Part shown: positions 1-9,800 of the stretch, in pieces | Numbering within the stretch: the stretch's first letter is position 1 | How the letters are laid out: each line of letters opens with the position of its first letter | Assembly: GCF_958445495.1 (NCBI RefSeq) | Contig: NZ_CAUCSQ010000070.1 | Location: 1-18,217, forward strand | Reading direction: 5' to 3' | DNA: 18,217 nt | Source: an uncultured Bacteroides sp. | GTDB lineage: Bacteria; Bacteroidota; Bacteroidia; Bacteroidales; Bacteroidaceae | Notes under the pieces: model-generated | What the model was told of the DNA's origin: nothing | Database searches by the model: none | Seen by the model: only the letters and a program-made list of their open reading frames with translations | Translations under genes and position numbers: made by a program

Positions 1-16
1 TTTCCGTTTGCGGTTG

Positions 17-47
17 CAAAGGTAGGGATTTTCCGTAAACCTGCAAA
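17..47 (-). promoter_or_regulatory. Bacteroides-type promoter reading out of the left edge
   Basis: On the minus strand the -7 element TACCTTTG (17-24) fits TAnnTTTG exactly. A TTTG -33 element (44-47) lies 19 nt upstream, close to the spacing expected for the Bacteroides primary sigma factor. Transcription would start at about position 10-13 and run leftwards into a gene outside the window. It lies downstream of nspC on the same strand, so the next gene probably has its own promoter. The element match is seen; promoter activity is inferred. Confidence 0.6.
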
Positions 48-115
48 CATTCTGCACACTTTTTTCACAGAAATCTACTCACTTTGTCCTCTCCGGAAAA
101 TAATCTTTTTGATTA

Positions 116-1255
116 TCAACTCATTCGGTCACGATAATCCTCATAAGAAAATTGCTTATATATCACCGCCTCTTCCTCTTTTGTCCACAAAGCAATGGCA
201 GGATGATGAATCCCGTTAAACATATTCGTCTTCACCATCGTATAATGAATCATATCTTCAAACACAATCCGCTCCCCGATTTGCAAAGGATGGTCGAAAC
301 TCCACAACCCCATATAATCACCGCTCAGACAGGAATTTCCTCCCAGACGATAAACGAAATCGCCCCCATCCCCCATTTCCGCACCGCGCACGGCAGGCTG
401 GTACGGCATTTCCAGACAATCGGGCATGTGGCAAGTGAAGCTGACATTCAGAATGGCAGTCTTTATCCCCCGGCTTTCCACAATATCCACAACTTCGGAA
501 CTCAACACGCCCGTCTGCCATGTAAAAGCCGAACCGGGCTCCAGGATAATCCGCAAATGCGGATAACGCCCTTTCAATCCCCGTAACAACCGTATCAAAT
601 GTTCCGTATCATAATCCTTGCGGGTCATCAAATGCCCGCCCCCCAGATTCAGCCATTTCAGTTGCGGAAACCAGCGGGAGAACTTACCTTCCAGATGCTC
701 CAAGGTGCGTTCCAGTTCAAAAGAAGACGACTCGCAGTGGCAATGGCAATGAAACCCTTCGATGCCCTGCGGCAAAACCTCCGGCAACAAATCCGCCGTA
801 ATCCCGAAACGTGTGCCGGGAGCACAGGGATTATAAAGCTCCGTCTCCACCTCCGAATATTCAGGATTCACGCGGATACCGCAAGATATCGCATCCCCTC
901 CGGCATGTACCATCGGATAAAAACGTCCGAACTGCGTCATGGAATTAAAAGTGATATGGCTGCTGCAACGCATGATTTCCGGAAAATCCTGTTCCGTATA
1001 AGCAGGGGAATAAGTATGCGCCTTGCTGCCGAATTCCTCAAGCGCCAGACGTGCCTCATACACGGAACTTGCGGTAGAATGGCATATATACTCCCGAAAC
1101 ACGGGGAAAGAGCGCCACATGGCAAACGATTTGAAAGCAAGGATAATCTCCACTCCCGCCCTGTCGGCAACACTCTTTATCAAACTCAAGTTCTTCCTTA
1201 AAAGCTCTTCCTCCATGATATAGCAAGGAGAAGGAAACCGGGTAAAATCTATCAT
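116..1255 (-). CDS. nspC: Carboxynorspermidine/carboxyspermidine decarboxylase NspC
   Basis: This PLP-dependent decarboxylase removes the carboxyl group of carboxy(nor)spermidine, the last step of the carboxyspermidine route to spermidine or norspermidine in the cytoplasm. The protein has 379 residues, the usual family length, and the alanine-racemase/DapDC-type fold. Visible sites are the PLP-lysine segment ILAFKSF (K42), the phosphate-binding LNLGGGH (203-209), EPGSA (239-243) and the C-terminal catalytic motif CLSGD (C309). I chose the ATG at 1255 because the in-frame extension to 1327 adds a hydrophobic stretch that the family lacks. The partner carboxyspermidine dehydrogenase is not in the window. 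It stands alone between a promoter-bearing gap and the left-edge promoter. All key residues are present, so it should be active. Which polyamine it makes cannot be told from sequence. Confidence 0.93.
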   Translation of the reverse strand: MIDFTRFPSPCYIMEEELLRKNLSLIKSVADRAGVEIILAFKSFAMWRSFPVFREYICHSTASSVYEARLALEEFGSKAHTYSPAYTEQDFPEIMRCSSHITFNSMTQFGRFYPMVHAGGDAISCGIRVNPEYSEVETELYNPCAPGTRFGITADLLPEVLPQGIEGFHCHCHCESSSFELERTLEHLEGKFSRWFPQLKWLNLGGGHLMTRKDYDTEHLIRLLRGLKGRYPHLRIILEPGSAFTWQTGVLSSEVVDIVESRGIKTAILNVSFTCHMPDCLEMPYQPAVRGAEMGDGGDFVYRLGGNSCLSGDYMGLWSFDHPLQIGERIVFEDMIHYTMVKTNMFNGIHHPAIALWTKEEEAVIYKQFSYEDYRDRMS

Positions 1256-1304
1256 ACGCAATATTATTATCCATAAACAACGTCCGGCGAACAGGACGTG
1301 AGTA

Positions 1305-1312
1305 CAAAAGTA
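1305..1312 (-). promoter_or_regulatory. Possible -7 element for nspC
   Basis: TACTTTTG on the minus strand fits TAnnTTTG and would give nspC a leader of roughly 45 nt. There is no TTTG at the expected 19-21 nt upstream; the nearest one is only 12 nt away, within an A/T-rich stretch. The match could be chance. Confidence 0.35.
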
Positions 1313-1440
1313 CAAATTCAAAAACAAAGAAAAGGATTGTTTTATTTTTAATTAAGATATCGGTTTTCGAGAACTTTTTCTTATTTTTAAACCTTAATAA
1401 AGACAATAACAGTTGTATCACCCTAAATAACCGATTGAAT

Positions 1441-1998
1441 ATGAATAAAGATTTAAGAAAAGTCGTGATTCTGCTGGCACACCCCAACATAAAAGAATCA
1501 CAAGCAAACAAAGCATTAATCGACGCCGTCAGCGACATTGAAGGGGTGGCGGTCTTCAACCTCTACGAACTGGCGGAAGACCTCGCTTTCAATGTAGACG
1601 AATGGAGTAAAATCATCTCCGACGCCTCGGCGGTCATCTATCAGTTTCCTTTCTACTGGATGGCCGCACCGTCACTGCTGAAAAAATGGCAGGACGAAGT
1701 TTTCACCTTCCTGTCTAAAACCCCGGCAGTTGCAGGCAAACCGCTGGTAGTGGTGACAACCACCGGTTCCGAATATGACGCCTATCGCAGCGGCGGCCGG
1801 AACCGCTTCACCACAGACGAGCTTTTGCGTCCTTACCAAGCCAGTGCGATTCATTCGGGAATGGCGTGGCAAACCCCGATTGTAGTCTACGGCATGGGAA
1901 CTGCGGATGCGGGAAAAAACATCGCCGAAGGAGCAAACCTATACAGGCAGAAAGTAGAAATGCTCATCAACAGCAGCAATGCAGGAAACAATTGGTAA
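1441..1998 (+). CDS. NAD(P)H oxidoreductase, flavodoxin-like fold (MdaB/KefF/YwrO type)
   Basis: This is a probable FMN- or FAD-dependent cytoplasmic reductase of quinones or other electrophiles. The protein has 185 residues. It opens with a beta strand and phosphate-binding loop (VVILLAHP, 8-15). It carries the family segment FPFYWMAAPSLLKKW (69-83), where the flavin and partner subunit contact, and the flavin-loop motif TTTGSEYDAY (106-115). An in-frame TTG at 1435 precedes the ATG at 1441; the ATG is preferred because the first family beta strand follows it directly. It is divergent from nspC and convergent with the efflux operon, and the hairpin at 2007-2041 follows 8 nt after the stop. 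I see no TAnnTTTG promoter upstream. Members of this family often protect against quinone or electrophile stress; the substrate here is unknown. Confidence 0.85.
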   Translation: MNKDLRKVVILLAHPNIKESQANKALIDAVSDIEGVAVFNLYELAEDLAFNVDEWSKIISDASAVIYQFPFYWMAAPSLLKKWQDEVFTFLSKTPAVAGKPLVVVTTTGSEYDAYRSGGRNRFTTDELLRPYQASAIHSGMAWQTPIVVYGMGTADAGKNIAEGANLYRQKVEMLINSSNAGNNW

Positions 1999-2006
1999 GA
2001 TAACAG

Positions 2007-2041
2007 AAAGCATAGCTTTACCCCATCTAAAGCTATGCTTT
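2007..2041. terminator. Bidirectional hairpin between convergent genes
   Basis: A perfect 14-bp inverted repeat (AAAGCATAGCTTTA at 2007-2020, its complement at 2028-2041) encloses a 7-nt loop. It starts 8 nt after the oxidoreductase stop and ends 7 nt before the stop of the convergent RND gene, so it can serve both. The U residues are the outer stem bases; no long U tract follows on either strand. It is symmetric and well placed, so termination in both directions is the simplest reading. Confidence 0.8.
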
Positions 2042-2048
2042 AGCCCCC

Positions 2049-5000
2049 TTAACCCACAGCTTTAGAGAGCGCGGAACACTGTTTCCTTTTCAGCGTCAGC
2101 ACCGGCAAAAAGAGAAACACCCCGATAACGGACATAACCAGTCCCCCGATAGTCCCCGCCGCCAACGGAAACCAGAACCCTTCCCTTTCCGTCCCCACCA
2201 TAAAAGGCACGAATCCTAAAATAGTAGAAGCCACCGTCAGGAAAATAGGTATAACCTTCGTATTCCATGCCTTCACATAAGCCCTCAACGCCGAAAGCCG
2301 GGGAAAACGCTTGCGTACGGCATTATACTCGTTCAGAATATAAATACTCGCATTCACCGTAATGCCGCAAAGCAATACGAAAGAAGCGAAACCACCCTGA
2401 TCGAAATTCAACCCGAACCAGTAAAATGTCAGAAACACTCCGATATAAGACACCGGAATCACAAAGATAATCGCCAACGGTTGCCTCAACGAGTTAAACA
2501 AGATACTCGTAATAAAGAAAATAATGCCGATTACAATCAGCAGCAAACGATACTGCTTGTAATCCTTTCCTCCCCACGACCAGTTGTTGTCCTCCGCTTT
2601 TGCCGTATATCCCATCGGCAAAACCTCATCAAACTCCTCCAAGTCCTTCCTCAACAACCGATGCCCCTGTTCCGAAGAACCTATATACTCATATTGCAGG
2701 CACAAACGGTACTGTTGGTTTTCCTTAGCCACCTCCTGAGGCATCTGCCCCTTCTCGACAGTAGCCAGCTCCGACACTTTATACTCCTTGCCGCCCGCCC
2801 GGAAAGGGAAAAACCGCATCGCCCACACATCCCGTTCCTCCGACTGCCGGGAAGAAAGCTTAATCTTCTCCGTCCCTTCCTCCGTCAACACCGAGCCGAT
2901 GTCCATATCCCTCCCGTACACCGGACGAATCACGGAAAACAACTCTCCCGCCCCGATTCCTTCCTCCGCCATCCGCCGCTTGTCCAAATCGAAATAAAAC
3001 TCCATATAATCATCCTTCCACCATGAAAAGTCAGAACCTATCGTCACCTCCCTGATTCGCCGGTGAGACAACAGCTTCTCTTTCAGCTTCTCCGCCCATT
3101 CATAAAGCTCGTCATAATTATACCCGTACATTTTCACCCTGAAAGACCCGGCATTCTCACGCACGTCGTTGCTGAATCCCTGGTCCTGCAGCCCGTAAAC
3201 GCTCCAGCTCCCTCCGCCCAGTTGAAGAGCCTTGCTTATCATATCAGCCTTCAACGTATAAGGAAACCCGCTCTTCTGATGCTCCTTCGTAAAATAAACA
3301 TGGATAGACGCCCTTCGGGCGCTCTCCACAGACGTCTGGAACTGCTTGATTTCTTTAAAGCCGCTCAAATAAGTCTCCATCCGTTTCACCAGCGCATTCA
3401 TCTGTTCAAGCGTGCTCCCGTTCGGCAAGTTCGCGTTGGCATGAAGCACCACCTCCTCATTCCGCGAGAAATAACTTCCCTCATACACCTTTTGTATGAA
3501 CAACCGCAAGCTCCCGCCCAACACCCTGTCCACAACCGGCTTTACCTTCTCCTTATAAGCAGAAGTTCCCAACGTCTTATTGTATGCCTCCGCCCACCTG
3601 TCCTCTCCCTTCAACTTCTCCGGCAACAAGAACACCGGCAAGCCGAATGCCAGCAACAACAGCAGACAGACCGCCACCCTCCAACGGCAAAGCAGCCGTA
3701 TCAGCCACATATAAAAACGACTGAAATAAACCGGAAACCGGCGTATCCCCGAACATGCCCCTCCACAAAGGCGTCCCCCTCCGAACCGCCTTCCCGGCTT
3801 CGGAAGAGAAATCCCCCTCCGACGTTTCAGACCGGACTTATCAATCAGGGAAGGAACAAAAAATAAAGCCACCGATAACGAAACTCCCAAGTTGATAATC
3901 ACCACAGCGGCAAAATCCTGCAAGTTGAGCCGTATCTTCTCATCCAGGAAAAAGATAACGACCAACGCCCCCATCGTCGTCAGCGTAGCCGCCAGCACAG
4001 ACATAAACGCCTTCCTGTTGCCGCGCCTCAAATAATGGTCGCTCATCACTATCGTATTGTCAATCACGAGATTCAGCGAAACAGTGATGCCCGCCAAAGA
4101 ATACAATTGCATCTCCAGCCCGAACGCATAATAAAAAATAACGGCTATCGCAATGTTGACAGACAGGCTGACTACAATCAGGAACAGATATTTGGGACTG
4201 AACGTAATCAGCAATACAAACAAAAGCAAGATAGCCACCGTCACGCCCGTGCGCAGGTAAATCTTGCCCAACTCCTCCTTGATAAACTCCGTAGCGTCAT
4301 AACTGGCATGAATCTCATACCCGGCCGGAAGTGACGACCGCATTTCATCCATGTACGCTTTCACCTCCTTGCTCAACGTCAACTGGTTGGCAGTCTCGTC
4401 CGCAACTATCGACAGATAAATCGAGTTCAGCCCGTTAATCCGGTAATAACTCTGCGGCTGTTCCTCCATGCGGGAAACCCTGACCAGCTCATCCAGACCG
4501 ATAATCCTTCCATCCTTGCTCTTCACCTGTATCCGCCTGGCGTCAAACTCCCGGTTATCCGGTTCAGGAACCAAAGCCAAACGTATCCACTGCTTGCCCG
4601 AAGTCCCCTGCTCCGCATCATAAGTGCCCAGAAACTCCTTCTGGTAATGCAGCCGGACCGCCTGGCGAATCTCATCGACACTCACCCCCAACGTGCGTAA
4701 CTGCTCGCTGTCATATTCCAGCCTCCATTCCATCGGCGTGGCCCCGCTGAGGTTCACCTTGTAAACGCCGGAAAGCTGCGCAAGGCGCGCCTTGATATGT
4801 TCCTCCGCATACTGCTGAATCAGAATCGGGGTAGAAGGCGCATTAATCGTAAACGACATGAAAGGCCCCCGGCTCTGCTGTTCCGGGCTATGCATCTGTA
4901 TATACGGATAACTCACCCCGTCCGGCAACTCCGGCCACGTCTGCCGGATAATCGCGGAAGCCTCGAAACGCGCCACCGACGCATCCGTATGCTTGTCCAG

Positions 5001-5300
5001 GCTCACGTTAATTCTCCCCCATCCGTTTCCCGAAACGGAAGAAATGCTCCGAATCCCCTTCACGCGGGCAAGCATCGCCTCCAGCTTACTGGTTACAGTC
5101 ATTTCCACCACGCGGGAAGAAGTCCCGGACATACTGAAACCGATGCTGAAACCCGGCAACGTCCGTGACGGATTCAGCTTGACAGGTAACAGCGGGACAA
5201 GCGCCAGCCCCGCCAGAGCCACACAAACAAAAGCGACAATCAGCGTAAACGCCGAAGCAAACGCGGGCCTCTTTATCTCAGAACTCATATCATGCATCAT
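2049..5300 (-). CDS. Efflux RND transporter permease, second and divergent copy of the operon
   Basis: This inner-membrane antiporter subunit has 1083 residues, the size of AcrB/CusA-family proteins. The layout is TM1 at about 15-38, a porter domain, a TM2-6 block at about 350-485, a second porter domain, and a C-terminal TM block. TM4 holds LVIDNTIVM (411-419). D414 is the proton-relay acid, and the second aspartate of the AcrB DD pair is replaced by N. The TM10 segment GITVNASIY (979-987) has N where AcrB has the relay lysine. A Gly/Arg-rich linker at about 491-520 joins the halves. Starts at 5303 (TTG), 5300, 5297 and 5288 are in frame; I took the first ATG. It is the last gene of the efflux operon, about 64 nt after the TolC gene. 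It is clearly diverged from the other permease, so it may form mixed trimers with it (as MdtB with MdtC) or act alone with the same adaptor. Confidence 0.9.
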   Translation of the reverse strand: MMHDMSSEIKRPAFASAFTLIVAFVCVALAGLALVPLLPVKLNPSRTLPGFSIGFSMSGTSSRVVEMTVTSKLEAMLARVKGIRSISSVSGNGWGRINVSLDKHTDASVARFEASAIIRQTWPELPDGVSYPYIQMHSPEQQSRGPFMSFTINAPSTPILIQQYAEEHIKARLAQLSGVYKVNLSGATPMEWRLEYDSEQLRTLGVSVDEIRQAVRLHYQKEFLGTYDAEQGTSGKQWIRLALVPEPDNREFDARRIQVKSKDGRIIGLDELVRVSRMEEQPQSYYRINGLNSIYLSIVADETANQLTLSKEVKAYMDEMRSSLPAGYEIHASYDATEFIKEELGKIYLRTGVTVAILLLFVLLITFSPKYLFLIVVSLSVNIAIAVIFYYAFGLEMQLYSLAGITVSLNLVIDNTIVMSDHYLRRGNRKAFMSVLAATLTTMGALVVIFFLDEKIRLNLQDFAAVVIINLGVSLSVALFFVPSLIDKSGLKRRRGISLPKPGRRFGGGRLCGGACSGIRRFPVYFSRFYMWLIRLLCRWRVAVCLLLLLAFGLPVFLLPEKLKGEDRWAEAYNKTLGTSAYKEKVKPVVDRVLGGSLRLFIQKVYEGSYFSRNEEVVLHANANLPNGSTLEQMNALVKRMETYLSGFKEIKQFQTSVESARRASIHVYFTKEHQKSGFPYTLKADMISKALQLGGGSWSVYGLQDQGFSNDVRENAGSFRVKMYGYNYDELYEWAEKLKEKLLSHRRIREVTIGSDFSWWKDDYMEFYFDLDKRRMAEEGIGAGELFSVIRPVYGRDMDIGSVLTEEGTEKIKLSSRQSEERDVWAMRFFPFRAGGKEYKVSELATVEKGQMPQEVAKENQQYRLCLQYEYIGSSEQGHRLLRKDLEEFDEVLPMGYTAKAEDNNWSWGGKDYKQYRLLLIVIGIIFFITSILFNSLRQPLAIIFVIPVSYIGVFLTFYWFGLNFDQGGFASFVLLCGITVNASIYILNEYNAVRKRFPRLSALRAYVKAWNTKVIPIFLTVASTILGFVPFMVGTEREGFWFPLAAGTIGGLVMSVIGVFLFLPVLTLKRKQCSALSKAVG

Positions 5301-5364
5301 CAAATTCCATTCTTTATATCCATACGTCCATATCCGGAAACAACCGCCACCTCACCGGCCGCCG

Positions 5365-6870
5365 CTACCTTATCAATCCACCCCCGTTGAAATCAAACCT
5401 GTCAGAGAGCGAAAGCCCCGTAGCAAAATCAAACAGAGTAAGCCTGCGTATCTTGTAATAATTCAACCAATAATTCTGCAAAGCGGAAATATAATTCCGC
5501 TGCGCCTGCTGCTGCCGGTTCAGCGAAAGCGTCAGACTGCTGATGTCCGCCTTGCCGATGATAAAACGCAGCTTCGTCTCATTATAAGCAAGCACGGCCA
5601 AATCCAGCGCTTCCTCCGCACTCGTTATCAACTGCTGCTGGATATTGAAATCGCTCACGGTCATGATAACCTCCTCCTCGATGCTTATCTCATTCTGCCG
5701 CGCCGATATCTTCACCACATTCAGATTATTCCGCGCCATGTTATACTTCCCTTTACGCACTCCCCAGTCTACCAGCGGGATAGAAACGCTGACCGCCACC
5801 AAATCCTGCTGCATCGGCTTATGGTACACATCGCCGAAATTGTCCGCCACCTGATTAAACCCGATACTCGCGTTCACGCTCGCATTGAAACGAGACTCCT
5901 TCTTCGTCTTGTCCACACTCCGTTCCGCTTCCAGCACATTCTGTTTCAATTCCAGCAACTGCGGATTGTTCCGCCTCCCCCAACTCAAAGCCACATCCGC
6001 CGGAATCTCCATCATCCCCGGACGGGAAGGAAGCTCCAGCTCGATTTGCGTGTTCTTATCCAAATTCAGGAAAGACGCCAGAGAGAACATCGCCCTTTTC
6101 AGGTCACTCGCCTTGTTCTGCAACGTGTTTTGCGCATTCACGCGGTCCAGCCTCAACGTCAGCAAGTCGGCTTGCGAGATAGCGGCTATCCGGTGGCGCT
6201 GCTGCCCGATGCGGTAAAGCGTATCCGTAGAAGCCAGATTATCCTTCGCCAGTTTATATTCCGCCTGCGCCATAGCCAGGGAGAAGAAATAATTCGTCGC
6301 CGTCTCCGAAACCTTCTCCACATTATAAAGAAACTCCTTTTTCACACGCTCATACTTCAACGGTTCAATCTTCCGCTCCCATCTGAAAGAGTTGTACCCC
6401 ACCAGACTCTGCGAATACCCGATTCGTATGGGAACACTAGTCAACTGAGTTACGTTATTGTCGCCGAAATTACGCATATAAGCAAGATTCGACTCCAAAT
6501 AAAACGTTCCCCCGGTCAAGTCAAGATTCTGTTTCACGCTCAACCCGCCATACGCATAATACGACTGCTGCGTACGATACACATCCAGGTTGGAACCCGA
6601 ATCATAACGCTTCGTTATGTCCCGGTTATACTGTGCGGGAGTAAGCTCCAACGTCAGGCTGGGCAAACGGTTCGCCCGGTACGTCCGGTACTCCCAGTAA
6701 CCGGACAGATACATGTTCTGCGTACGGAACGACTCCAGCGAGCTGTCATTAGCCAGAGCAATCGTCCGCTCCAGATTCAACACCAGACGTTCCTGTGCAT
6801 TGGCAAAAAAGCCGGTTACGCTAACCGCCGCCCAAACAAAGCAATACTTAACTGATAACTGATAATTCAT
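5365..6870 (-). CDS. TolC-family outer membrane efflux protein
   Basis: This is the outer-membrane and periplasmic tunnel of the tripartite pump. The precursor has 501 residues with a type I signal peptide (hydrophobic at about 9-22, likely cut after ANA at 23-25). The mature part has two long alpha-helical, coiled-coil repeats separated by beta-strand segments such as PSLTLELTP, in which aromatic and polar residues alternate, as expected for the TolC barrel. The length fits the family. The ATG at 6870 is the only good start, since the signal peptide follows it at once. It lies 21 nt after the upstream RND permease and is co-transcribed with it. No cysteine lipobox is present, so unlike many OprM-type proteins it is not a lipoprotein. 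Confidence 0.92.
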   Translation of the reverse strand: MNYQLSVKYCFVWAAVSVTGFFANAQERLVLNLERTIALANDSSLESFRTQNMYLSGYWEYRTYRANRLPSLTLELTPAQYNRDITKRYDSGSNLDVYRTQQSYYAYGGLSVKQNLDLTGGTFYLESNLAYMRNFGDNNVTQLTSVPIRIGYSQSLVGYNSFRWERKIEPLKYERVKKEFLYNVEKVSETATNYFFSLAMAQAEYKLAKDNLASTDTLYRIGQQRHRIAAISQADLLTLRLDRVNAQNTLQNKASDLKRAMFSLASFLNLDKNTQIELELPSRPGMMEIPADVALSWGRRNNPQLLELKQNVLEAERSVDKTKKESRFNASVNASIGFNQVADNFGDVYHKPMQQDLVAVSVSIPLVDWGVRKGKYNMARNNLNVVKISARQNEISIEEEVIMTVSDFNIQQQLITSAEEALDLAVLAYNETKLRFIIGKADISSLTLSLNRQQQAQRNYISALQNYWLNYYKIRRLTLFDFATGLSLSDRFDFNGGGLIR

Positions 6871-6891
6871 AACCGATAAAAATAATCTGTG

Positions 6892-9800
6892 TTAACCCGC
6901 GGTAATCCTCCGCTTCTCGTCATTCTTATAAATAAACCAATAAAGCAACGGTATGATAAACAGGCTCACCGCCGTGCCTATCGTCATCGTCCCTATCATG
7001 GCAATGGACAACGGCTTTTGCAGCTCCGACCCCATATCCGAAGAAAACAGCAACGGAACCATCGCGAAAATCGTAGTCAGCGAAGTCATGATAATAGGAC
7101 GCAGACGCCTGCGCCCGGCCTCATGAATAGCTTCCAGCAAAGGCACGCCCGCCTTCCGCAACTCATTGATTGCATCCAGCTTCAGGATAGAGTCATTGAT
7201 TACAATGCCGCAGGTGACGATAAGCCCGATAGCCGACATCAGATTCAAAGTATGCCCGCAAATCCAGAGCAGCAACAGTGCGAACGCCACATCAATGGGA
7301 ATCTCCGCCAGCACAAGCAAAGGCTGCAGGAAACTCTCGAACTGTGCCGCAAGGATAAAATACATAAGCAACAAAGAAATCAGGAGTATCACCACCAGCT
7401 CGTCCAGCATCTCCCTGTTCGAGAAGAAACTGCCGGAAAAGCCGGTATCCCAGTCCCCGGTATTTTCAGCCGTCAGCTTCACCTCCCGCATCAGCTTGTC
7501 CGCATCCCGCACCCCGTAAAAATCAAAAGGCACAAACTCGCCGTTGCGTCCGGAAGTGATGCTCTTCAAATCCTCGGAAGGAGTCACCCCTACCAATTCC
7601 CAAAGCGGGATATGCTCCACCTCCCCTTTGCCGTCCGGCTGCGTCCGTACCAACGTCTCCCGCAAAACCCGGTTCACGGTTTTCTCGTTCCCCGCGATAT
7701 TAATCGGGAGATACTGCTGATAAGAACGCAACATAGTCACGCTGTTCTCCCGGAAAGCGGTTTTCAGGACACGGTAAAGCTCATTGTAAGAAACGCGGTA
7801 AAGCAAAAGCTTCTCTTTATCGATACACAAATTCAACTGGTTCTCAAAAGCGATACCCGTCGGATTGATACCCGTTACCCTTGCCAGTTCCCGTTCCACC
7901 TCACGAATCGTCTCCGCTTCCGGAGACTGCGCCCTGTTGCGGGTATAAAACTCGGCAACCACATCCGGGCCTCCCGTCACAAACAGTTTCTCAAACACCG
8001 TTTCCGGCGGAGAGAAAGACACGACGGCAAGCGGATAACGCTCTTTCAACCTCCGGTATATCTCCTGCCCCAAAGGAGCAATCTCCCCGGAAGTCTCCGT
8101 CCGGAAATAAAGCTCCGCCTCAGAAGATGAAAGCTCCCTCTCCCGGTTCAGGATAAAATCCTGCCTGCCGACAGAAGCCGTCTGTTCCAGCGACCGCCCG
8201 TCCAGTTCTTCGAACAGCCCGTCCACACGTTCCTTATTCTCATCCACATGAATATTCTCGTTCCACTCTATCCGGACAATCAGTTCATTCTCTTCGATAT
8301 CAGGCATCCGCTGCTTATCTATGAAGAAAAAGAAAAACACACAAAGCGGAATGGAAACCGTGCAGAACAGCACGCTAAGGGCTTTGTGACGGAACACGCA
8401 CCCGATTCCCGCCTCATAGAAACGGTCCAACGTATGGTCTTTGACCGGATTATCGAACCTGAAAGAAAGCCACCTCCACCTTCGGGTGCGGACACCCGTG
8501 CGGTAGACCAGCAAATAAAGAACAGGCAGCAGCATGATACCTGTAAAATAAGACACCATCAGCCCCACCGTAACGGCAAAAGCCTGGTCGTAAAAGATTG
8601 CCCCCGCAATGCCGCTCATAAAAATCAAAGGAGCGAATACGGCGATAGTCGTCAGGGAAGAACTCAACATGGGCGTCACCACTTCGCCCGTCCCCGCAAT
8701 GCAGGCACGGCGCAGGGAATATCCCCGTTCCCGGTATTGCGAGATATTCTCGGTCACGATAATCGAACTGTCAATCATCATTCCCAAAGCCAGAATCAGC
8801 CCCGCCAGAGAAATGATATTCAAAGACCTATTGCAAAGATAGAAAAATACGAAACTGATTACAATGGAAACCACCATGCTAAGCCCGATAACCAGCGGAG
8901 ACTTCACGTCACCCAGAAACAAGACCGCCACCAGGCAGATAAACAGGAATCCCAGGGAAAGATTCTGCCTGAGGTTGGAAATCGTATAGTCCAACAATTC
9001 CGTCTGGTTACGGCTGATACTGAAATCAATGTCCGGATACACCCTCTGGAAATAACTCATGGTTCCCACCAGTGAATTCTTCATCTTATCCATGTTCTCG
9101 TCCGCCTGCTTGATAACCGCCAGCGTCACCGCACGTTTCCCGTTCGACAAAGACACACCCTTCTCCTTCACGGGAACGATACTTACCCGGCAGAAATCCT
9201 TCAACTGCACGATACGGTCTCCCTTGTGCAGATAGATATCCTCCACATCCTCCGCCGTACGCAACAGAGTGGAAAACTTAATGTTATACTCATAATATCC
9301 GTCACGTACGGTCATGCTGCCCGGCTCCACATTATTGGATGACAGGGCCGACTCGATATCCTCGATGGAAAAACCCATCATCGCCAACTTGTCCTCATCG
9401 GGTACTACCTGTACCTGGCGTTCCAGAATCCCGGTCACATCCACCATAGCCACCTCCGGCAACTGCTCAATCCGCCGTTTGATAACCGACTCGGCAAACT
9501 CGCACAAATCCAAAAAAGACTGCTGCTGCGTACTGCTGTAAACGCTGTCGCTCTTCAATGTCAGGTTCAGGTAAAACACGGGAATATCCGTAGCACTCGC
9601 CTTAATCACCTTCGGGCGTTCCGTTTCCTTCGGAAGGAAATTCATCGCAGCGTCTATCTTCTCGTTCACCTCGATAAAGGCGAGATCCGTATTCGTGCCA
9701 TAATCGAAAGACAGCCGGATAACGCCTGCCCCGTCTCTCGACTCGCTATGAATGTCCTTCAATGTCGAGACCTGAATCAGTTGGCCGCGCAAAGGTTTCA

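Noticed and set aside
100..116. Short hairpin ATAATC-TTTTT-GATTAT at the nspC stop as terminator
   Set aside because: The stem is only 6 bp, A/T-rich, and overlaps the stop codon; too weak to call.
1056..1559. 167-codon minus-strand frame across the nspC upstream region
   Set aside because: It overlaps the coding part of nspC in another frame and the start of the oxidoreductase gene on the other strand; the sequence has no recognisable domain.
3721..3830. Frame break in the Gly/Arg-rich linker of the second RND permease
   Set aside because: The frame stays open, and recognisable RND sequence (PSLIDK before, FSRFYMWL after) continues in the same frame on both sides. A variable inter-half linker is normal for RND proteins.
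4993..6855. 620-codon open frame on the plus strand across the RND/TolC junction
   Set aside because: It is antisense to two certain genes. Its product is rich in H, R, Q and P without domains or a signal, as expected for the complement of GC-richer coding DNA.
6889..8130. 413-codon plus-strand frame, and a 275-codon one at 8248-9075
   Set aside because: Both are antisense to the HAE1-like permease with the same H/Q/R/P-rich composition; no family features.
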